Made by a program: the position numbers and the translations under genes. From NCBI RefSeq assembly GCF_031157255.1, contig NZ_JAVIFX010000003.1, positions 62,001 through 126,000 of the forward strand: a stretch of 64,000 nucleotides of DNA, in the 5' to 3' direction. The notes beneath the pieces were generated by a model. The model ran no database searches. It was not told the origin of the DNA and saw only the letters and a program-made list of their open reading frames with translations. How positions within the stretch are numbered: position 1 is the first letter of the stretch; each line of letters opens with the position of its first letter. Positions 8,438-18,458 of this stretch are shown piece by piece. This DNA comes from Bradyrhizobium sp. LHD-71. Lineage in GTDB: Bacteria > Pseudomonadota > Alphaproteobacteria > Rhizobiales > Xanthobacteraceae.

Positions 8438-9370
8438 TCAGTCGGATTTGGTCAGCAGCAGGTACAGCGCCGAAGGGTTGGTCCGTACATAGCGCCAACC
8501 GAGTCGCCTCGGCTCTAACGCTGCGCGCCAAAGCCACTCGAGGCCCGCGCGCTGCATCCAGGCCGGCGCGCGGGGTTTTGTGCCCGACACGAAGTCGAAT
8601 AAACCACCCGACGTCTTGATGACGCCGATCGAGGTCAGCCTGTTCCTGTTCCGTATGACGAACTCCTGCTCGCGCGGAACGCCCATCGACACCCACAGGA
8701 TATCCGGACAAAGGGCAGCGATCTCCTCGCACACTTGTTTCTCTGCTTCGAGGCTCTCGAAGAAGCCGTTACGCCGACCGACGATGTTCAGTTTTGGAAA
8801 GCGCTTCTGCACCACTTCGGCAGCCAAAGCGCTGACCTCCTCCGTCGCGCCAAGCATGTAGATGCTGGCGCCGCGGCGCTCAGCCTCTTCGTTGACGGCG
8901 TCGAAAAGATCGGTCGTGGCCACGCGCTCGGGCAGCGCTGCCTTGCACCTCAGTCGCGAGACAAATACGTGCGGCATGCCGTCCGCATGGATCGCATCGG
9001 CCTGCATGAACAGCGAGCGCGTGCCGCGGTCGTTGGCGCAGGCGTGGGTGACCTCGCCGTTGGTTGAGGTCAGGTACGCAGGATAGCGCCACAGTCCACG
9101 CCGCCGCAGTGCGTGATCGACCATCACCTTTGCCGTGGTCGTTCGATCGACGACGACGACCGGTAGCCCGCCCAGGCGAACGCGCCGCCAGCGACGAAAC
9201 GGATTGCGTCTGCGATCGGCGTTCTGCCGGCGATCCTCGCCTATTTTCTCCCGTAGCTCCGCCGCAGGCATAAAGGCTGCGCAGCGGCGTTCCGCATCGC
9301 GCCGCTCGCGTCTGCGGCCTTGAGCGTTCTCAGCCTTGCTCCTGCTTTGAACCAACGACATCGGGGGCAT
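8438..9370 (-). CDS. WecG/TagA/CpsF-family glycosyltransferase with Arg-rich N-terminus
   Basis: The 310-residue protein carries the WecG/TagA/CpsF domain from about residue 65 to 260. Visible family marks are the TSTNGEVTHAC stretch, the ADAIHADGMPHVFVSRL segment with its conserved Asp, YMLGATEEV, and LWVSMGVPREQEFV followed by GGLFDFVSGTKPRAP and the tryptophan-rich end. Members transfer ManNAcA, ManNAc or related sugars onto lipid-linked intermediates at the membrane (GT26). The first 65 residues are unusual: they contain about twenty arginines, as in GRRRERRDAERR and DRRRNPFRRWRRVR, and might bind membrane or nucleic acid, or the true start might lie further in. No strong ribosome binding site supports the ATG at 9370 or the one at 9361. 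It fits the surrounding polysaccharide genes. Confidence 0.86.
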   Translation of the reverse strand: MPPMSLVQSRSKAENAQGRRRERRDAERRCAAFMPAAELREKIGEDRRQNADRRRNPFRRWRRVRLGGLPVVVVDRTTTAKVMVDHALRRRGLWRYPAYLTSTNGEVTHACANDRGTRSLFMQADAIHADGMPHVFVSRLRCKAALPERVATTDLFDAVNEEAERRGASIYMLGATEEVSALAAEVVQKRFPKLNIVGRRNGFFESLEAEKQVCEEIAALCPDILWVSMGVPREQEFVIRNRNRLTSIGVIKTSGGLFDFVSGTKPRAPAWMQRAGLEWLWRAALEPRRLGWRYVRTNPSALYLLLTKSD

Positions 9371-9562
9371 TCCATGACGGGAGTTACTTCTTTACCGTCC
9401 CTTTCAATGGAAAGTTTACGCTGAAATCAATTATATTCAGTGTTTCGTTGTTCGTTAAGGTAAATGCAACTCGCGGTGTCGCTGCGGTGCCCGGTTATGG
9501 GACGACAATCCGCGCTCGGTCCCAAAATCGGTCAGTTGCCTGGGCGAAGGTGGCGCAGGCCG

Positions 9563-10573
9563 TCATGTGCGGCCGGCGCTCAGTCTCTCTGACAATTTCC
9601 GTTCCCACGCGAGCGCATCGCGAATGATGACAGGGAGACTGTCGTAGCGCGGCGTCCATTTCAAAAGCGACTGCGCTCGTTCGTTCGATGCCACGAGGAC
9701 AGCTGGGTCGCCGCTGCGGCGATCCTTGAGACGAACCTCGAAATCGACGCCCGATTCCTTCTTCACGGCCTCGATCACCTCGAGCACTGAAAAGCCGTGG
9801 CCGTAGCCGATGTTGCTGACCGCGCTCTCGCCGCCGCCGCGCAGATGGCGCAGCGCGTCGAGATGAGCCTGTGCAAGGTCGCTGACATGCACGTAGTCGC
9901 GAACGCAGGAGCCGTCCGGCGTCGGATAGTCGGTACCGAAGACGTCCATTCCCGATCGCTTACCGGTGGCCGCCTGCACCGCCACCTTGATGAGATGGGT
10001 TGCGTCGGGCGAGGATTGACCCGAGCGACCGGCTGGATCTGCGCCGGCCACATTGAAGTATCTCAACGCAAAATACTTGAGCGGCCGCGCGTGCGCCGTG
10101 TCGGAGAGCATCCATTCAGTCATCAGTTTCGATCGGCCGTATGGATTGATCGGTGACGTGAGGCTGTCCTCGCGGACAGGGACGCTTTCCGGATTGCCGT
10201 AGACCGCCGCAGTTGACGAAAAGATGAACGTGGAGACGCCGGCACGTACGGCCCGCTCGATCAACGAACGCGATTTGACCGTGTTGTTCTCATAGTAGGC
10301 CAGTGGATCGGCCACCGACACCGGCACGACAATGCTGGCGGCAAAGTGGATGATCGTATCGATGTCTCGTTCGCGAATGATGGATTCCACCAGCGATGGG
10401 TCACCGCAATCGCCTTCGTAGAAAGGAACATCGGCAGGAACGGCGAGCCGCGTTCCAGTCGAAAGGTTGTCGAGAACGACGGGTGTCTCTCCTGCATCAA
10501 GCAGCGCAAGAACCATATGGCTTCCGATGTAGCCGGCGCCGCCCGTAACCAGGATTTGTTTTCTTGCTGTCAT
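9563..10573 (-). CDS. galE: UDP-glucose 4-epimerase
   Basis: This 336-residue NAD-dependent enzyme interconverts UDP-glucose and UDP-galactose, supplying galactosyl units for surface polysaccharide. The N-terminus shows the Rossmann motif VTGGAGYIGSHMV and VVLDNLSTG. The catalytic serine is in FSSTAAVYGNP and the Tyr-x3-Lys pair in NPYGRSKLMTE. RYFNVAGADP and SCVRDYVHVSDLAQAH are standard GalE segments. Length matches the family (about 330-340). It stands alone on the minus strand between the WecG-type gene and the divergent cyo operon, at the end of the polysaccharide region. Confidence 0.95.
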   Translation of the reverse strand: MTARKQILVTGGAGYIGSHMVLALLDAGETPVVLDNLSTGTRLAVPADVPFYEGDCGDPSLVESIIRERDIDTIIHFAASIVVPVSVADPLAYYENNTVKSRSLIERAVRAGVSTFIFSSTAAVYGNPESVPVREDSLTSPINPYGRSKLMTEWMLSDTAHARPLKYFALRYFNVAGADPAGRSGQSSPDATHLIKVAVQAATGKRSGMDVFGTDYPTPDGSCVRDYVHVSDLAQAHLDALRHLRGGGESAVSNIGYGHGFSVLEVIEAVKKESGVDFEVRLKDRRSGDPAVLVASNERAQSLLKWTPRYDSLPVIIRDALAWERKLSERLSAGRT

Positions 10574-10691
10574 GTTGAACTGCGGGACCCGTCCTGTGTG
10601 AGAGCGTCCTGCGACGCTAAGCCAAATGCTTCAGAATTTCCAGAAATCGATAACGCGCATAACCATTAAAAACGCGACGAGAAGACAGTTA

Positions 10692-10705
10692 TTGATTAAC
10701 GTCAG
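10692..10705. promoter_or_regulatory. Possible FixK/FNR-like box upstream of cyoA
   Basis: The sequence TTGATTAACGTCAG lies 29 bases before the chosen cyoA start. It differs by two bases from the TTGAT-N4-ATCAA consensus and by one from the shorter TTGA-N6-TCAA form. Oxygen control of a quinol oxidase would make sense, but a site of this quality can occur by chance. Confidence 0.2.
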
Positions 10706-10733
10706 CTTGCTTCAATGCGAGTCATCGAACGGC

Positions 10734-11633
10734 ATGGACGTAATCGTGAAGCAAGCTGTTGCGCGTAGGTCAGGTCGAGCGGCGATCGCCTTCGGTGCGG
10801 CTCTGCTGGTCAGCGGCTGCGACCTGACCGGTATACCGTTCCTCGACCCCAAAGGTCCGATCGCGCAGCACGAACACAATCTTCTTGTGATCGCCAGCCT
10901 GGTGATGCTGATCGTGATCATCCCGGTCTTCCTGATGACCTTCCTGTTCGCCTGGCGCTATCGAGCCTCCAACACCAGTGCCCGCTACACGCCCGACTGG
11001 TCGTTCTCCGCCATAATCGATGGCGTTATCTGGCTGGTTCCTGCAGTCATCGTCGTTGCGCTCGGCGCTCTCTTGTGGAGCAGCACGCACGGGCTCGATC
11101 CCTACAAGCGGATAGACACGTCGGTCCGGCCGCTCGATGTCGAGGTGGTCGCGCAAGACTGGAAGTGGCTCTTTATCTATCCCGAGCATGGAATTGCAAC
11201 GGTCAATCAGCTCGTGTTTCCGAGCCAGAGGCCGCTCGCCCTGAGGCTCACTTCGGACACGGTGATGAATTCCTTCTTCATCCCGCCGCTCGGAGGACAG
11301 ATCTACGTGATGGCCGGGATGCAGACGCGGCTACATTTGCTGGCTGATGCCCCCGGGCAGTTCATGGGCAGAAATGCGCAATACAGCGGATCCGGCTTCT
11401 CCAACCAGCACTTCCAGGCAATCGCGGAGCAGCCGGAAGCATTCGAGGCGTGGGTGAGCCGGGTCAAACAATCATCGAAGCGGCTGGATGCGGACGCCTA
11501 TCGCGCGCTCGCCGTGCCCAGCAGCCGTCACCCCGTCACCTACTATTCGACGGTCGAGCCGAACCTGTTCGACAACATCATCGCGAAATACGGCCACGGT
11601 CACGCGCACGCCGGGCACGCCGCCGCCAAATAG
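10734..11633 (+). CDS. cyoA: Cytochrome bo-type quinol oxidase subunit II
   Basis: This 299-residue subunit sits on the periplasmic face of the terminal oxidase. It has a lipoprotein-type leader ending in LLVSGC (modified Cys at residue 29), two transmembrane helices (about 45-75 and 95-120), then the cupredoxin domain with [20 protein letters not shown] and [18 protein letters not shown]. The CuA ligands of cytochrome c oxidases are absent: the region reads [13 protein letters not shown], with no Cys pair, so the donor is quinol. The frame is open further upstream, but the ATG at 10734 gives a proper lipoprotein leader; a GTG at 10746 is an alternative. It is first in cyoABCD. No cyoE (heme O synthase) follows. 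Confidence 0.9.
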   Translation: MDVIVKQAVARRSGRAAIAFGAALLVSGCDLTGIPFLDPKGPIAQHEHNLLVIASLVMLIVIIPVFLMTFLFAWRYRASNTSARYTPDWSFSAIIDGVIWLVPAVIVVALGALLWSSTHGLDPYKRIDTSVRPLDVEVVAQDWKWLFIYPEHGIATVNQLVFPSQRPLALRLTSDTVMNSFFIPPLGGQIYVMAGMQTRLHLLADAPGQFMGRNAQYSGSGFSNQHFQAIAEQPEAFEAWVSRVKQSSKRLDADAYRALAVPSSRHPVTYYSTVEPNLFDNIIAKYGHGHAHAGHAAAK

Positions 11634-11649
11634 ACCCGGAGCTTTCCAG

Positions 11650-13683
11650 ATGTTCGGCAAACTGACGATCGATGCGCTGCCGTTCTACAGCTGGGTCGCC
11701 ATGGGCGGTGCGCTGGTCACGGTCGGCGGCGTACTGGCCGTCACCTTCGCCGTCACCTGGTTCGGATGGTGGCGTTACCTGTGGAGCGAATGGCTCACCA
11801 GCGTCGATCACAAGAGAATCGGCGTCATGTACATCGTGCTGGCGCTGGTCATGCTGCTGCGCGGCTTTGTCGACGCGATCATGATGCGAGCGCAACAGGC
11901 CATTGCACTCAACTCCGAGGGCTACCTGCCGCCGGGACACTTCGATCAGATATTCAGTTCCCACGGCACCATCATGATCTTCTTCATGGCGATGCCCTTC
12001 CTGACCGGGCTGATCAATATCGTGGTGCCCCAGCAGATCGGTGCGCGCGACGTTGCATTCCCGTTCATGAACTCCGTCAGCCTCTGGCTCACCGCGGCCG
12101 GCGCCGCGCTGGTCATGGTCTCGCTGGTCATCGGCAAGTTCTCGACCGCAGGCTGGAGCGGCTATCCGCCCTATTCGGGCGTACAATACAATCCGGGAGT
12201 GGGCGTCGATTACTGGCTTTGGGCGCTGTTGATCAGCGGCATCGGCACGACGCTGGCCGGCATCAATTTCACCGTCACAATCTTCAAGCTGCGCGCTCCC
12301 GGGATGAACCTGATGCGGATGCCGCTGTTCACCTGGACGGCGCTCTGCAGCAGCATCCTGATGACCTTCGCGTTTCCTGCCCTGACAGTCGTGTGCGCAC
12401 TGCTCTGGCTCGACCGCACGTTCGGCATGCACTTCTTCACGAACGACAGCGGCGGCAACATGATGAACTATGCCAACCTGTTCTGGATTTGGGGGCATCC
12501 GGAAGTCTACATCCTGATCCTTCCTGCCTTCGGCATCTTTTCGGAAGTAGTCGCGACATTCTCCGCCAAACGCCTGTTCGGCTATACGTCGCTGGTCTAT
12601 GCGACCGCGTCGATCGCCGTGCTGTCGTTTACGGTCTGGCTGCACCATTTCTTCACGATGGGCGCGAGCCCGAACGTCAATGCCTTCTTTGGCATCGCCA
12701 CGATGATCATCGCCGTGCCGACCGGAGTGAAGGTCTTCGACTGGCTGCTCACCATGTACCGGGGACGCATCACGTTCCATCCGTCGATGATGTGGACGCT
12801 CGGCTTCATCGTCACCTTCGTCATCGGTGGCATGACCGGAGTCCTGCTGGCGCTGCCTCCGGTCAACTACATGGTGCACAACACGACCTTCCTCGTTGCG
12901 CACTTCCACAACATGCTGATTCCCGGCGCACTCTTCGGATACTTCGCCGGCTACATGTATTGGTTTCCCAAGGCTTTCGGCTTCACGCTCGACGAGCGCT
13001 GGGGCGCCCGGTCGTTCTGGTGCTGGCTGATCGGCTTCTACCTGGCCTTCATGCCGCTCTACATCCTGGGCCTCATGGGCATGCCCCGCCGCTTGGAACA
13101 CTACAACGTAGCTCTTTGGCAGCCTTACCTGATTGTCGCCGCGCTCGGCGCGCTGCTCATCCTGCTCGGCATCGTCTGTCAGGGCGTTCAGCTTGTCGTC
13201 AGCATCCGGCAACGCCAGGAGAGGCTTGATCTCACCGGCGACCCGTGGAACGGACGCACCCTGGAGTGGCTGACATCGTCGCCGCCCCCGCCGTACAATT
13301 TCGCGCTGCTGCCCATCGTGCGGGAGATCGACGCCTTCGAAGACATGAAGAAGCGGGGTGTCGCCTATCAGAAGCCTCCCCGCTATCATGACATCCACAT
13401 CCCGAGAAACACCGATACAGGCGTTGCCGTGGGCGCCTTTGCGTTCCTGCTCGGTTTCGCCGTGGTCTGGCAGATCTGGTGGCTGGTGATCGCCGCGGCC
13501 GTCGCCTTGTGGGCGGTGATCATCGCCCGCAGTTTCGAAGATGATACCGAATACCGCCTGCCCGCCGATGAGGTCCAGGAGATCGAACGCCAGCATCGTC
13601 AAGCCATGGCGGGCGCTTTGCGCCGTCCGGATGTGGACGCTCCTGTTCCTTCCAATCAACCGCTTCCGGAGGGCCTGGCATGA
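11650..13683 (+). CDS. cyoB: Cytochrome bo-type quinol oxidase subunit I
   Basis: This 677-residue polytopic subunit holds the low-spin heme and the heme-copper centre that reduces oxygen and pumps protons. Visible marks include [12 protein letters not shown] before the first core helix, the CuB/Glu motif [15 protein letters not shown], the His pair in WLHHFFTMG, the K-channel threonine region, and the heme ligands in [12 protein letters not shown]. Length is close to E. coli CyoB (663). The ATG at 11650 follows cyoA by 16 bases; upstream codons in the same frame overlap cyoA and are excluded. Its stop overlaps the cyoC start by four bases (ATGA). Confidence 0.96.
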   Translation: MFGKLTIDALPFYSWVAMGGALVTVGGVLAVTFAVTWFGWWRYLWSEWLTSVDHKRIGVMYIVLALVMLLRGFVDAIMMRAQQAIALNSEGYLPPGHFDQIFSSHGTIMIFFMAMPFLTGLINIVVPQQIGARDVAFPFMNSVSLWLTAAGAALVMVSLVIGKFSTAGWSGYPPYSGVQYNPGVGVDYWLWALLISGIGTTLAGINFTVTIFKLRAPGMNLMRMPLFTWTALCSSILMTFAFPALTVVCALLWLDRTFGMHFFTNDSGGNMMNYANLFWIWGHPEVYILILPAFGIFSEVVATFSAKRLFGYTSLVYATASIAVLSFTVWLHHFFTMGASPNVNAFFGIATMIIAVPTGVKVFDWLLTMYRGRITFHPSMMWTLGFIVTFVIGGMTGVLLALPPVNYMVHNTTFLVAHFHNMLIPGALFGYFAGYMYWFPKAFGFTLDERWGARSFWCWLIGFYLAFMPLYILGLMGMPRRLEHYNVALWQPYLIVAALGALLILLGIVCQGVQLVVSIRQRQERLDLTGDPWNGRTLEWLTSSPPPPYNFALLPIVREIDAFEDMKKRGVAYQKPPRYHDIHIPRNTDTGVAVGAFAFLLGFAVVWQIWWLVIAAAVALWAVIIARSFEDDTEYRLPADEVQEIERQHRQAMAGALRRPDVDAPVPSNQPLPEGLA

Positions 13684-14291
13684 CGATTGATGCTGTTATC
13701 GCCTCCGCACCGTCAGCCTCTGAGGCGATAGCCGAGTCGCACGAGCGCAAGGCATTCGGGTTCTGGCTCTATCTGATGAGCGACGCGATCATCTTTGCGC
13801 TGCTGTTCGCGACCTATGTGGTGATGTCCGCCGACGCCGAGGGACGCCAAACCGCACGAAGCCTGTTCAGCCTGTCGCATGTTTCAGGTGAAACGCTGCT
13901 TCTCTTGTGCAGCAGTCTTACCTTCGGCTTCGCCGCGCTGGCGATGCACTCCGTCAAGCGAGGCGCGGTGCTGTGGTGGCTTCTTGTCACATTCGCCCTG
14001 GGCCTGGGATTCCTGGCGATGGAGATCATCGAGTTTCGGGGCATGGCGCAGGTCGGCGCGGGGCCGGACCGTAGCGGATTCCTGTCGGCCTTCTTCGCGC
14101 TGGTCGGCACTCATGGGCTGCATGTCGCCTTTGGTCTCGTCTGGATCCTGATCCTGGCGAGCCAGGTGATCATCAAGGGACTGACGCCGCCGGTGACTTC
14201 CCGTTTGTTCCGGCTGGGTCTTTTCTGGCACTTCCTCGACATCGTCTGGGTCGGCATCTTTTCGGTCGTGTACCTTCCAGGACTGCTATGA
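13680..14291 (+). CDS. cyoC: Cytochrome bo-type quinol oxidase subunit III
   Basis: The 203-residue product has five hydrophobic helices and the subunit III signature, including the N-terminal [20 protein letters not shown], the acidic EIIEF segment in the middle, and the closing [16 protein letters not shown]. Subunit III stabilises the oxidase and the D-channel proton uptake. The start overlaps the cyoB stop, and the stop codon is immediately followed by the cyoD ATG, so the subunits are translationally coupled and likely made in equal amounts. Confidence 0.95.
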   Translation: MTIDAVIASAPSASEAIAESHERKAFGFWLYLMSDAIIFALLFATYVVMSADAEGRQTARSLFSLSHVSGETLLLLCSSLTFGFAALAMHSVKRGAVLWWLLVTFALGLGFLAMEIIEFRGMAQVGAGPDRSGFLSAFFALVGTHGLHVAFGLVWILILASQVIIKGLTPPVTSRLFRLGLFWHFLDIVWVGIFSVVYLPGLL

Positions 14292-14630
14292 ATGAGTGAT
14301 TCCACCACATCGCCAACCACTGACAACGGCCACGGCCTGAGATCCTATCTCACTGGATTCAAGCTGGCGCTAATTCTCACGGCGATTCCGTTTGTTCTTG
14401 TGGCCACGAAGGACCTGACGTCGTTGCCGGCGTCGGCCATACTGGTCGTCATTGCCGTAGCCGCCGTGCTGCAGATTCTGGTGCACCTGCGCTACTTCCT
14501 GCATCTGGATTTAAGCGCGACGCCGCGCGAGAACATGATGGCGCTCGTCTTCGCCGCTATTCTCATCTTCATCATGGTTGGCGGCAGCTTCTGGATCATG
14601 TTCGACTTGCACCGTCGGATGTCGATCTAA
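14292..14630 (+). CDS. cyoD: Cytochrome bo-type quinol oxidase subunit IV
   Basis: The 112-residue protein has three transmembrane helices and the CyoD pattern: a short polar N-terminus, GFKLALILTAIPFVLVA, then VLQILVHLRYFLHLDL and a final helix ending WIMFDLHRRM. This small subunit assists assembly of the CuB site. It directly abuts cyoC. The gene that follows after 33 bases encodes a glucan debranching enzyme, not cyoE. Confidence 0.94.
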   Translation: MSDSTTSPTTDNGHGLRSYLTGFKLALILTAIPFVLVATKDLTSLPASAILVVIAVAAVLQILVHLRYFLHLDLSATPRENMMALVFAAILIFIMVGGSFWIMFDLHRRMSI

Positions 14631-14663
14631 TTCCGCCTGGGTGGATGGACAGAGGACATCGCC

Positions 14664-16853
14664 ATGGATCTCGAGATCACGGTCGGTCCGCCACAGCTCG
14701 CTCTGCATCAGGGACATACCGTGCTGATCACCGACCGTGACGGCCAGGTGACTTTTCCGAGCGACAAGGGCCTGTACTTCTTCGACACGCGCCTGATCAG
14801 CAGCTGGAGCATCTGGGCAAACGGTGAGCCATGGGACCTGCTCAACTCCGGCAACATCACGCACTACGCTTCGCGCGTATTTCTTACCAACCGCAAAATC
14901 CCGACTGAAGACGGGGGCATCCCGGAACGTACGCTCGGACTGGTGCTCAGCCGGTCCGTCGACGGCGGTATCCACGAAGATATCGATCTTGTGAACCACG
15001 GCAAGAAGCCGGTGCGTTTCAACCTCGAAATCGCGATCCGAAGCGACTTCGCCGATCTGTTCGAGGTGAAGTCAGGCCGCATCGTCCGTCGTGGCCGAAT
15101 CACCACGGAATGGTCGGATGCTGAGTCGCGGTTGAGCACGGTCTACCGCAACCAAGATTTCTCGCGCGAGTTGACAGTGCTGGCCAAACGAAACCTGGTG
15201 CGTCCCGTCTATGCCAATGGCAGGATCAGCTTCGAGGTCAACCTTCCGCCGGGAGGCGTCTGGCACAGCTGCCTGCTCTACGAACTCGGCAACGGGAAAA
15301 TCCGTTTCGAGGCACCGGCCCCCTGCATAGCGAACAGCGACCAGTCGACGGTCGGCCAGCGCCTCGCGCGATGGCGCCAGGCGGTTCCCAGGATCACGAC
15401 CGGCAATGAAGAGTTCTATCGCCTCTACCGTCAGGCAATCGAGGACATGGCTGCGCTACGGCTGCCGACCGACAGGACCGACGAGCAGTTCGTTGTGGCT
15501 GCGGGCGTGCCCTGGTTCGTCGCGCTCTTTGGCCGCGACAGCCTGATCGCTTCACTGCAGACCGCGCCGGTGTACTCCGGGTTCGCCTGTGCCGCGCTCG
15601 ATGTCTTGGGAGCACTGCAGGCTACCGAGCGGGACGATTATCGCGACGCAGAGCCGGGCAAGATCATGCACGAGCTGCGTCTCGGCGAGCTCGCACACTT
15701 CAAGCTGGTGCCCCACACGCCCTATTACGGTACTGCGGACGCCACGATCCTCTATCTGATCGTACTTCATGTCGCCTGGCGCTGCACCGGCGACGCGGGC
15801 CTGCTCGAGCGGCATCTCAAGACCGCCGAGGGCTGCCTGCAATGGATCGACCAATATGGCGACCGAGACGGAGACGGCTTTCAGGAATACGCGACGCGTT
15901 CGCCCGTAGGTTACGAGAACCAGGGCTGGAAAGACTCCGGCGATTCGGTCGTTTATCCCGACGGAACGCTGGTGAAGGGGCCGAAGGCGCTTTGCGAACT
16001 TCAAGGTTACGTCTACGACGCCTGGCTGCGCATGGCGGAAGTCTATGACGCGCTCGGAAACCCCGGTCGCGCCCAGGAGCTTCGTGCAAAGGCGGAGACA
16101 CTGTTTCGTCGTTTCAACGATTCGTTCTGGGATGAGGCTTCCGGCTTCTATGCTTACGCCCTGGATGGCGACAAGAAGAAGGTTCTGAGCGTTGTCTCGA
16201 ATCCGGGCCACTGTCTCTGGTCGGGCATTGTCCCGGCCGACCGCGCTCGTCGCGTCGTCGAACGGCTGATGCGGCCGGACATGTGGAGCGGATGGGGCAT
16301 CCGGACCCTTTCCGCCAACCATCCGGCCTACAATCCCTACTCCTATCAGAATGGCTCGGTGTGGCCGCACGACAACGGCATCATTGCGATGGGCTTCCGC
16401 CGGTACGGCTTCGCCGAGGAGGCAAACCGGGTAGCGCGCGACGTCAGCGGAGCGGCGAGATACTTCATGCTGCACCAGGTGCCGGAGCTCTACTCCGGTG
16501 TTCAGCGCGATCCCACCGATTTTCCGGTCCAGTATCTCGGCGCCAACGTACCGCAGGCCTGGGCTGCCGGGTCCGCCTTGATGTTCCTGCAGATAATCCT
16601 TGGCTTCCAGCCGGACGCCCCGCAAGACAGGCTGTACATCGATCCCGAATTGCCGGGCTGGCTGCCGGACCTGACGGTGACGAACCTCCGTGTCGGGAAA
16701 CGAAGTTTTGATCTGCGCTTGTGGCGCGATGGCGAGAAGACCCGTTGGGTCGTGCTCAAAGGGGACCCCAACGCCGTTGTCGCACGCAGTTACGCCAGCG
16801 GAAGCAGTCTCGCGATAGAAGATAGCGTGCTCGCAGCGTCAGGCACTTCATAG
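14664..16853 (+). CDS. Amylo-alpha-1,6-glucosidase / glycogen debranching family
   Basis: The protein has 729 residues in two parts. The N-terminal part (about 1-230) is the bacterial glycogen-debranching N-terminal beta domain, with VLITDRDGQVTFPSDKGLYF and FFDTRLISSW. The C-terminal part (about 260-715) is the GDE-type alpha/alpha barrel, with VPWFVALFGRDSLIASLQT, ELRLGELAHFKLVPHTPYYG, a GYENQGWKDSGDSV stretch and NGSVWPHDNGIIAMGF near the end. Family members hydrolyse alpha-1,6 branch points or related glycosidic bonds in glycogen-like glucans. No signal peptide is present, so it should be cytoplasmic. It follows cyoD by 33 bases on the same strand and may be cotranscribed. A GGAC lies before the ATG. 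Confidence 0.86.
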   Translation: MDLEITVGPPQLALHQGHTVLITDRDGQVTFPSDKGLYFFDTRLISSWSIWANGEPWDLLNSGNITHYASRVFLTNRKIPTEDGGIPERTLGLVLSRSVDGGIHEDIDLVNHGKKPVRFNLEIAIRSDFADLFEVKSGRIVRRGRITTEWSDAESRLSTVYRNQDFSRELTVLAKRNLVRPVYANGRISFEVNLPPGGVWHSCLLYELGNGKIRFEAPAPCIANSDQSTVGQRLARWRQAVPRITTGNEEFYRLYRQAIEDMAALRLPTDRTDEQFVVAAGVPWFVALFGRDSLIASLQTAPVYSGFACAALDVLGALQATERDDYRDAEPGKIMHELRLGELAHFKLVPHTPYYGTADATILYLIVLHVAWRCTGDAGLLERHLKTAEGCLQWIDQYGDRDGDGFQEYATRSPVGYENQGWKDSGDSVVYPDGTLVKGPKALCELQGYVYDAWLRMAEVYDALGNPGRAQELRAKAETLFRRFNDSFWDEASGFYAYALDGDKKKVLSVVSNPGHCLWSGIVPADRARRVVERLMRPDMWSGWGIRTLSANHPAYNPYSYQNGSVWPHDNGIIAMGFRRYGFAEEANRVARDVSGAARYFMLHQVPELYSGVQRDPTDFPVQYLGANVPQAWAAGSALMFLQIILGFQPDAPQDRLYIDPELPGWLPDLTVTNLRVGKRSFDLRLWRDGEKTRWVVLKGDPNAVVARSYASGSSLAIEDSVLAASGTS

Positions 16854-16895
16854 CGGCGGATCTGCGGATGATACGGATGGCTGTTGCGGAGCAGG

Positions 16896-18446
16896 TCACG
16901 CCAGCCGCTGCAGCAGGTGATCACCGACGCGGATCGCATTGGCGATAGCGGTGAGTGACGGGTTCACCGCGCCGATGCTCACGAAGAAGCTCGTGTCGAC
17001 GACATAAAGGTTGTCGAGCTCATGCGCCTTGCAGTTGACATCCAGCACCGACGTCGTCGGATCGGTGCCGAACCGGCAGGTTCCGGCCTGGTGGGCGCAG
17101 CCGGCGATCGGGATGTCGGTTTTCATGTAGAGATTGCGCGGAATGAGATGCGGATGCATGTCGAGATCACTCAACATTGACTTCAGTTTGTCATACAGCT
17201 GCTGTCGCGGCACCTGATTGTTCGGCGTGTAGCTCAACGTCAGTCTGCCCGAGCTGTCCACCGTGACGCGATTGTCAGGATCGGGCAGGTCCTCTGTCGT
17301 AAGCCAGAAGTCCACGGAGTGGGATGCGAGCTTGTCGAGCAGACCTGTCGGGAGCAGCGCGGTTTCGAGCGGCTTCTCGCCGCGATACATCGGGCCCAGA
17401 GACTTGCCGGTCATCTGAATGTTGCCCATCGGGTAGTCGAAGCCGTCCATGCCGAAATAGAAATCGTTCAGCGCGAGAGTCTTCTGGAACACGGTGGGGT
17501 TTGGCTCGCGAGAGATCGCAAGCACGGCCTGGCTGTTGTGGAACATGTAGTTGCGTCCCACCTGGCCGGAGCCGTTGGCGAGTCCGTTCGGGTGCTTGTC
17601 GTTGGCGGACATCAATAGCAACTTAGCCGAGTTTGCCGCGCCGCACGAAACGACAATGATGTCGCCGGAGAAGGTTTGTCGTTCTCCGCCCACATCGGCG
17701 ACGACGGCTGTGACGGCCGTGCCAGCGGCATTCGTCTCCAATGTGAGCGCCGTTGCGTTGCGCAGCAGCGTCACGTTGGGAAACGTGAGCGCTGGACGCA
17801 CGGCTATGACTTCCGCGTCGGATTTGGCGTGCACCAGGCAAGGAAAGCCGTCGCAGGTCTGACAGCGGATACAGGTGCTGTACGCCATATCCCGCTCGTC
17901 CATCATGACCGCGCAGGGGGCCGGGAAGGGACGGTAGCCGGCCGCAGTCAGGTCGTCGACAAGCTGCTGGATGCGCGGTTCGTTGGAGACCGGTGGCCAC
18001 GGATAGGGGGCGCTCGCGGGAGGCTCCGTGGGATCGTGGCCCCGCAGCCCGTGCACGCAGTACATCTGCTCGGCCTTTGTGTAATACGGCTCGAGCTCGT
18101 CGTAGGTCAGCGGCCACGCGGGCGAGATCCCGTCGTAGTGGCGCAGCTCGCCGAAATCCTGCTGGCGGAGGCGATAGAGCGCTGCGCCGAACATTTTGGT
18201 CGCGCCGCCGACGAAATAATGCACCTGCGGCTGAAACGGCCGGCTATTGCGATCATACCACGTGTCGGGAGAGACGTAGCGGTTCTGCTCGAAGACCGCA
18301 GCTGCGTCCCAGTTCTGTGCCTCGCGGTTGAGCCAGTCGCCGCGCTCGAGAATGAGAATGCTCTTTCCCGACGGTGCAAGATGTCTCGCGAGCGTGCCAC
18401 CACCCGCACCGCTGCCGACGATGACGACGTCGAAGCGCTTGTCCAT
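16896..18446 (-). CDS. GMC-family FAD oxidoreductase with Cys-rich insert
   Basis: This 516-residue flavoprotein oxidises an alcohol or sugar hydroxyl. It shows the FAD motif VIVGSGAGGGTLARHL (residues 8-23), an ERGDW strand end, GGATKMFGAALYR, and the C-terminal GMC signature with catalytic His in GCAHQAGTCRFG and Asn in SIGAVNPSLTAIANAIR. Residues 192-203 contain four cysteines spaced C-x2-C-x2-C-x4-C, which suggests an iron-sulfur centre or structural metal as in some membrane-linked GMC sugar dehydrogenases (inference). No signal peptide is obvious. It is followed, across 12 bases on the same strand, by no other gene; upstream are an SDR and a GH15 enzyme in the same operon, pointing to glucose or another sugar as substrate. 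Confidence 0.9.
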   Translation of the reverse strand: MDKRFDVVIVGSGAGGGTLARHLAPSGKSILILERGDWLNREAQNWDAAAVFEQNRYVSPDTWYDRNSRPFQPQVHYFVGGATKMFGAALYRLRQQDFGELRHYDGISPAWPLTYDELEPYYTKAEQMYCVHGLRGHDPTEPPASAPYPWPPVSNEPRIQQLVDDLTAAGYRPFPAPCAVMMDERDMAYSTCIRCQTCDGFPCLVHAKSDAEVIAVRPALTFPNVTLLRNATALTLETNAAGTAVTAVVADVGGERQTFSGDIIVVSCGAANSAKLLLMSANDKHPNGLANGSGQVGRNYMFHNSQAVLAISREPNPTVFQKTLALNDFYFGMDGFDYPMGNIQMTGKSLGPMYRGEKPLETALLPTGLLDKLASHSVDFWLTTEDLPDPDNRVTVDSSGRLTLSYTPNNQVPRQQLYDKLKSMLSDLDMHPHLIPRNLYMKTDIPIAGCAHQAGTCRFGTDPTTSVLDVNCKAHELDNLYVVDTSFFVSIGAVNPSLTAIANAIRVGDHLLQRLA

Positions 18447-18458
18447 GCTTTACTCCGC

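Noticed and set aside
11578-13659. 693-codon open frame antisense to cyoB
   Set aside because: Its composition (Asp, His, Gln, Arg runs) is that of the complement of GC-rich helices, and cyoB on the other strand is unmistakable.
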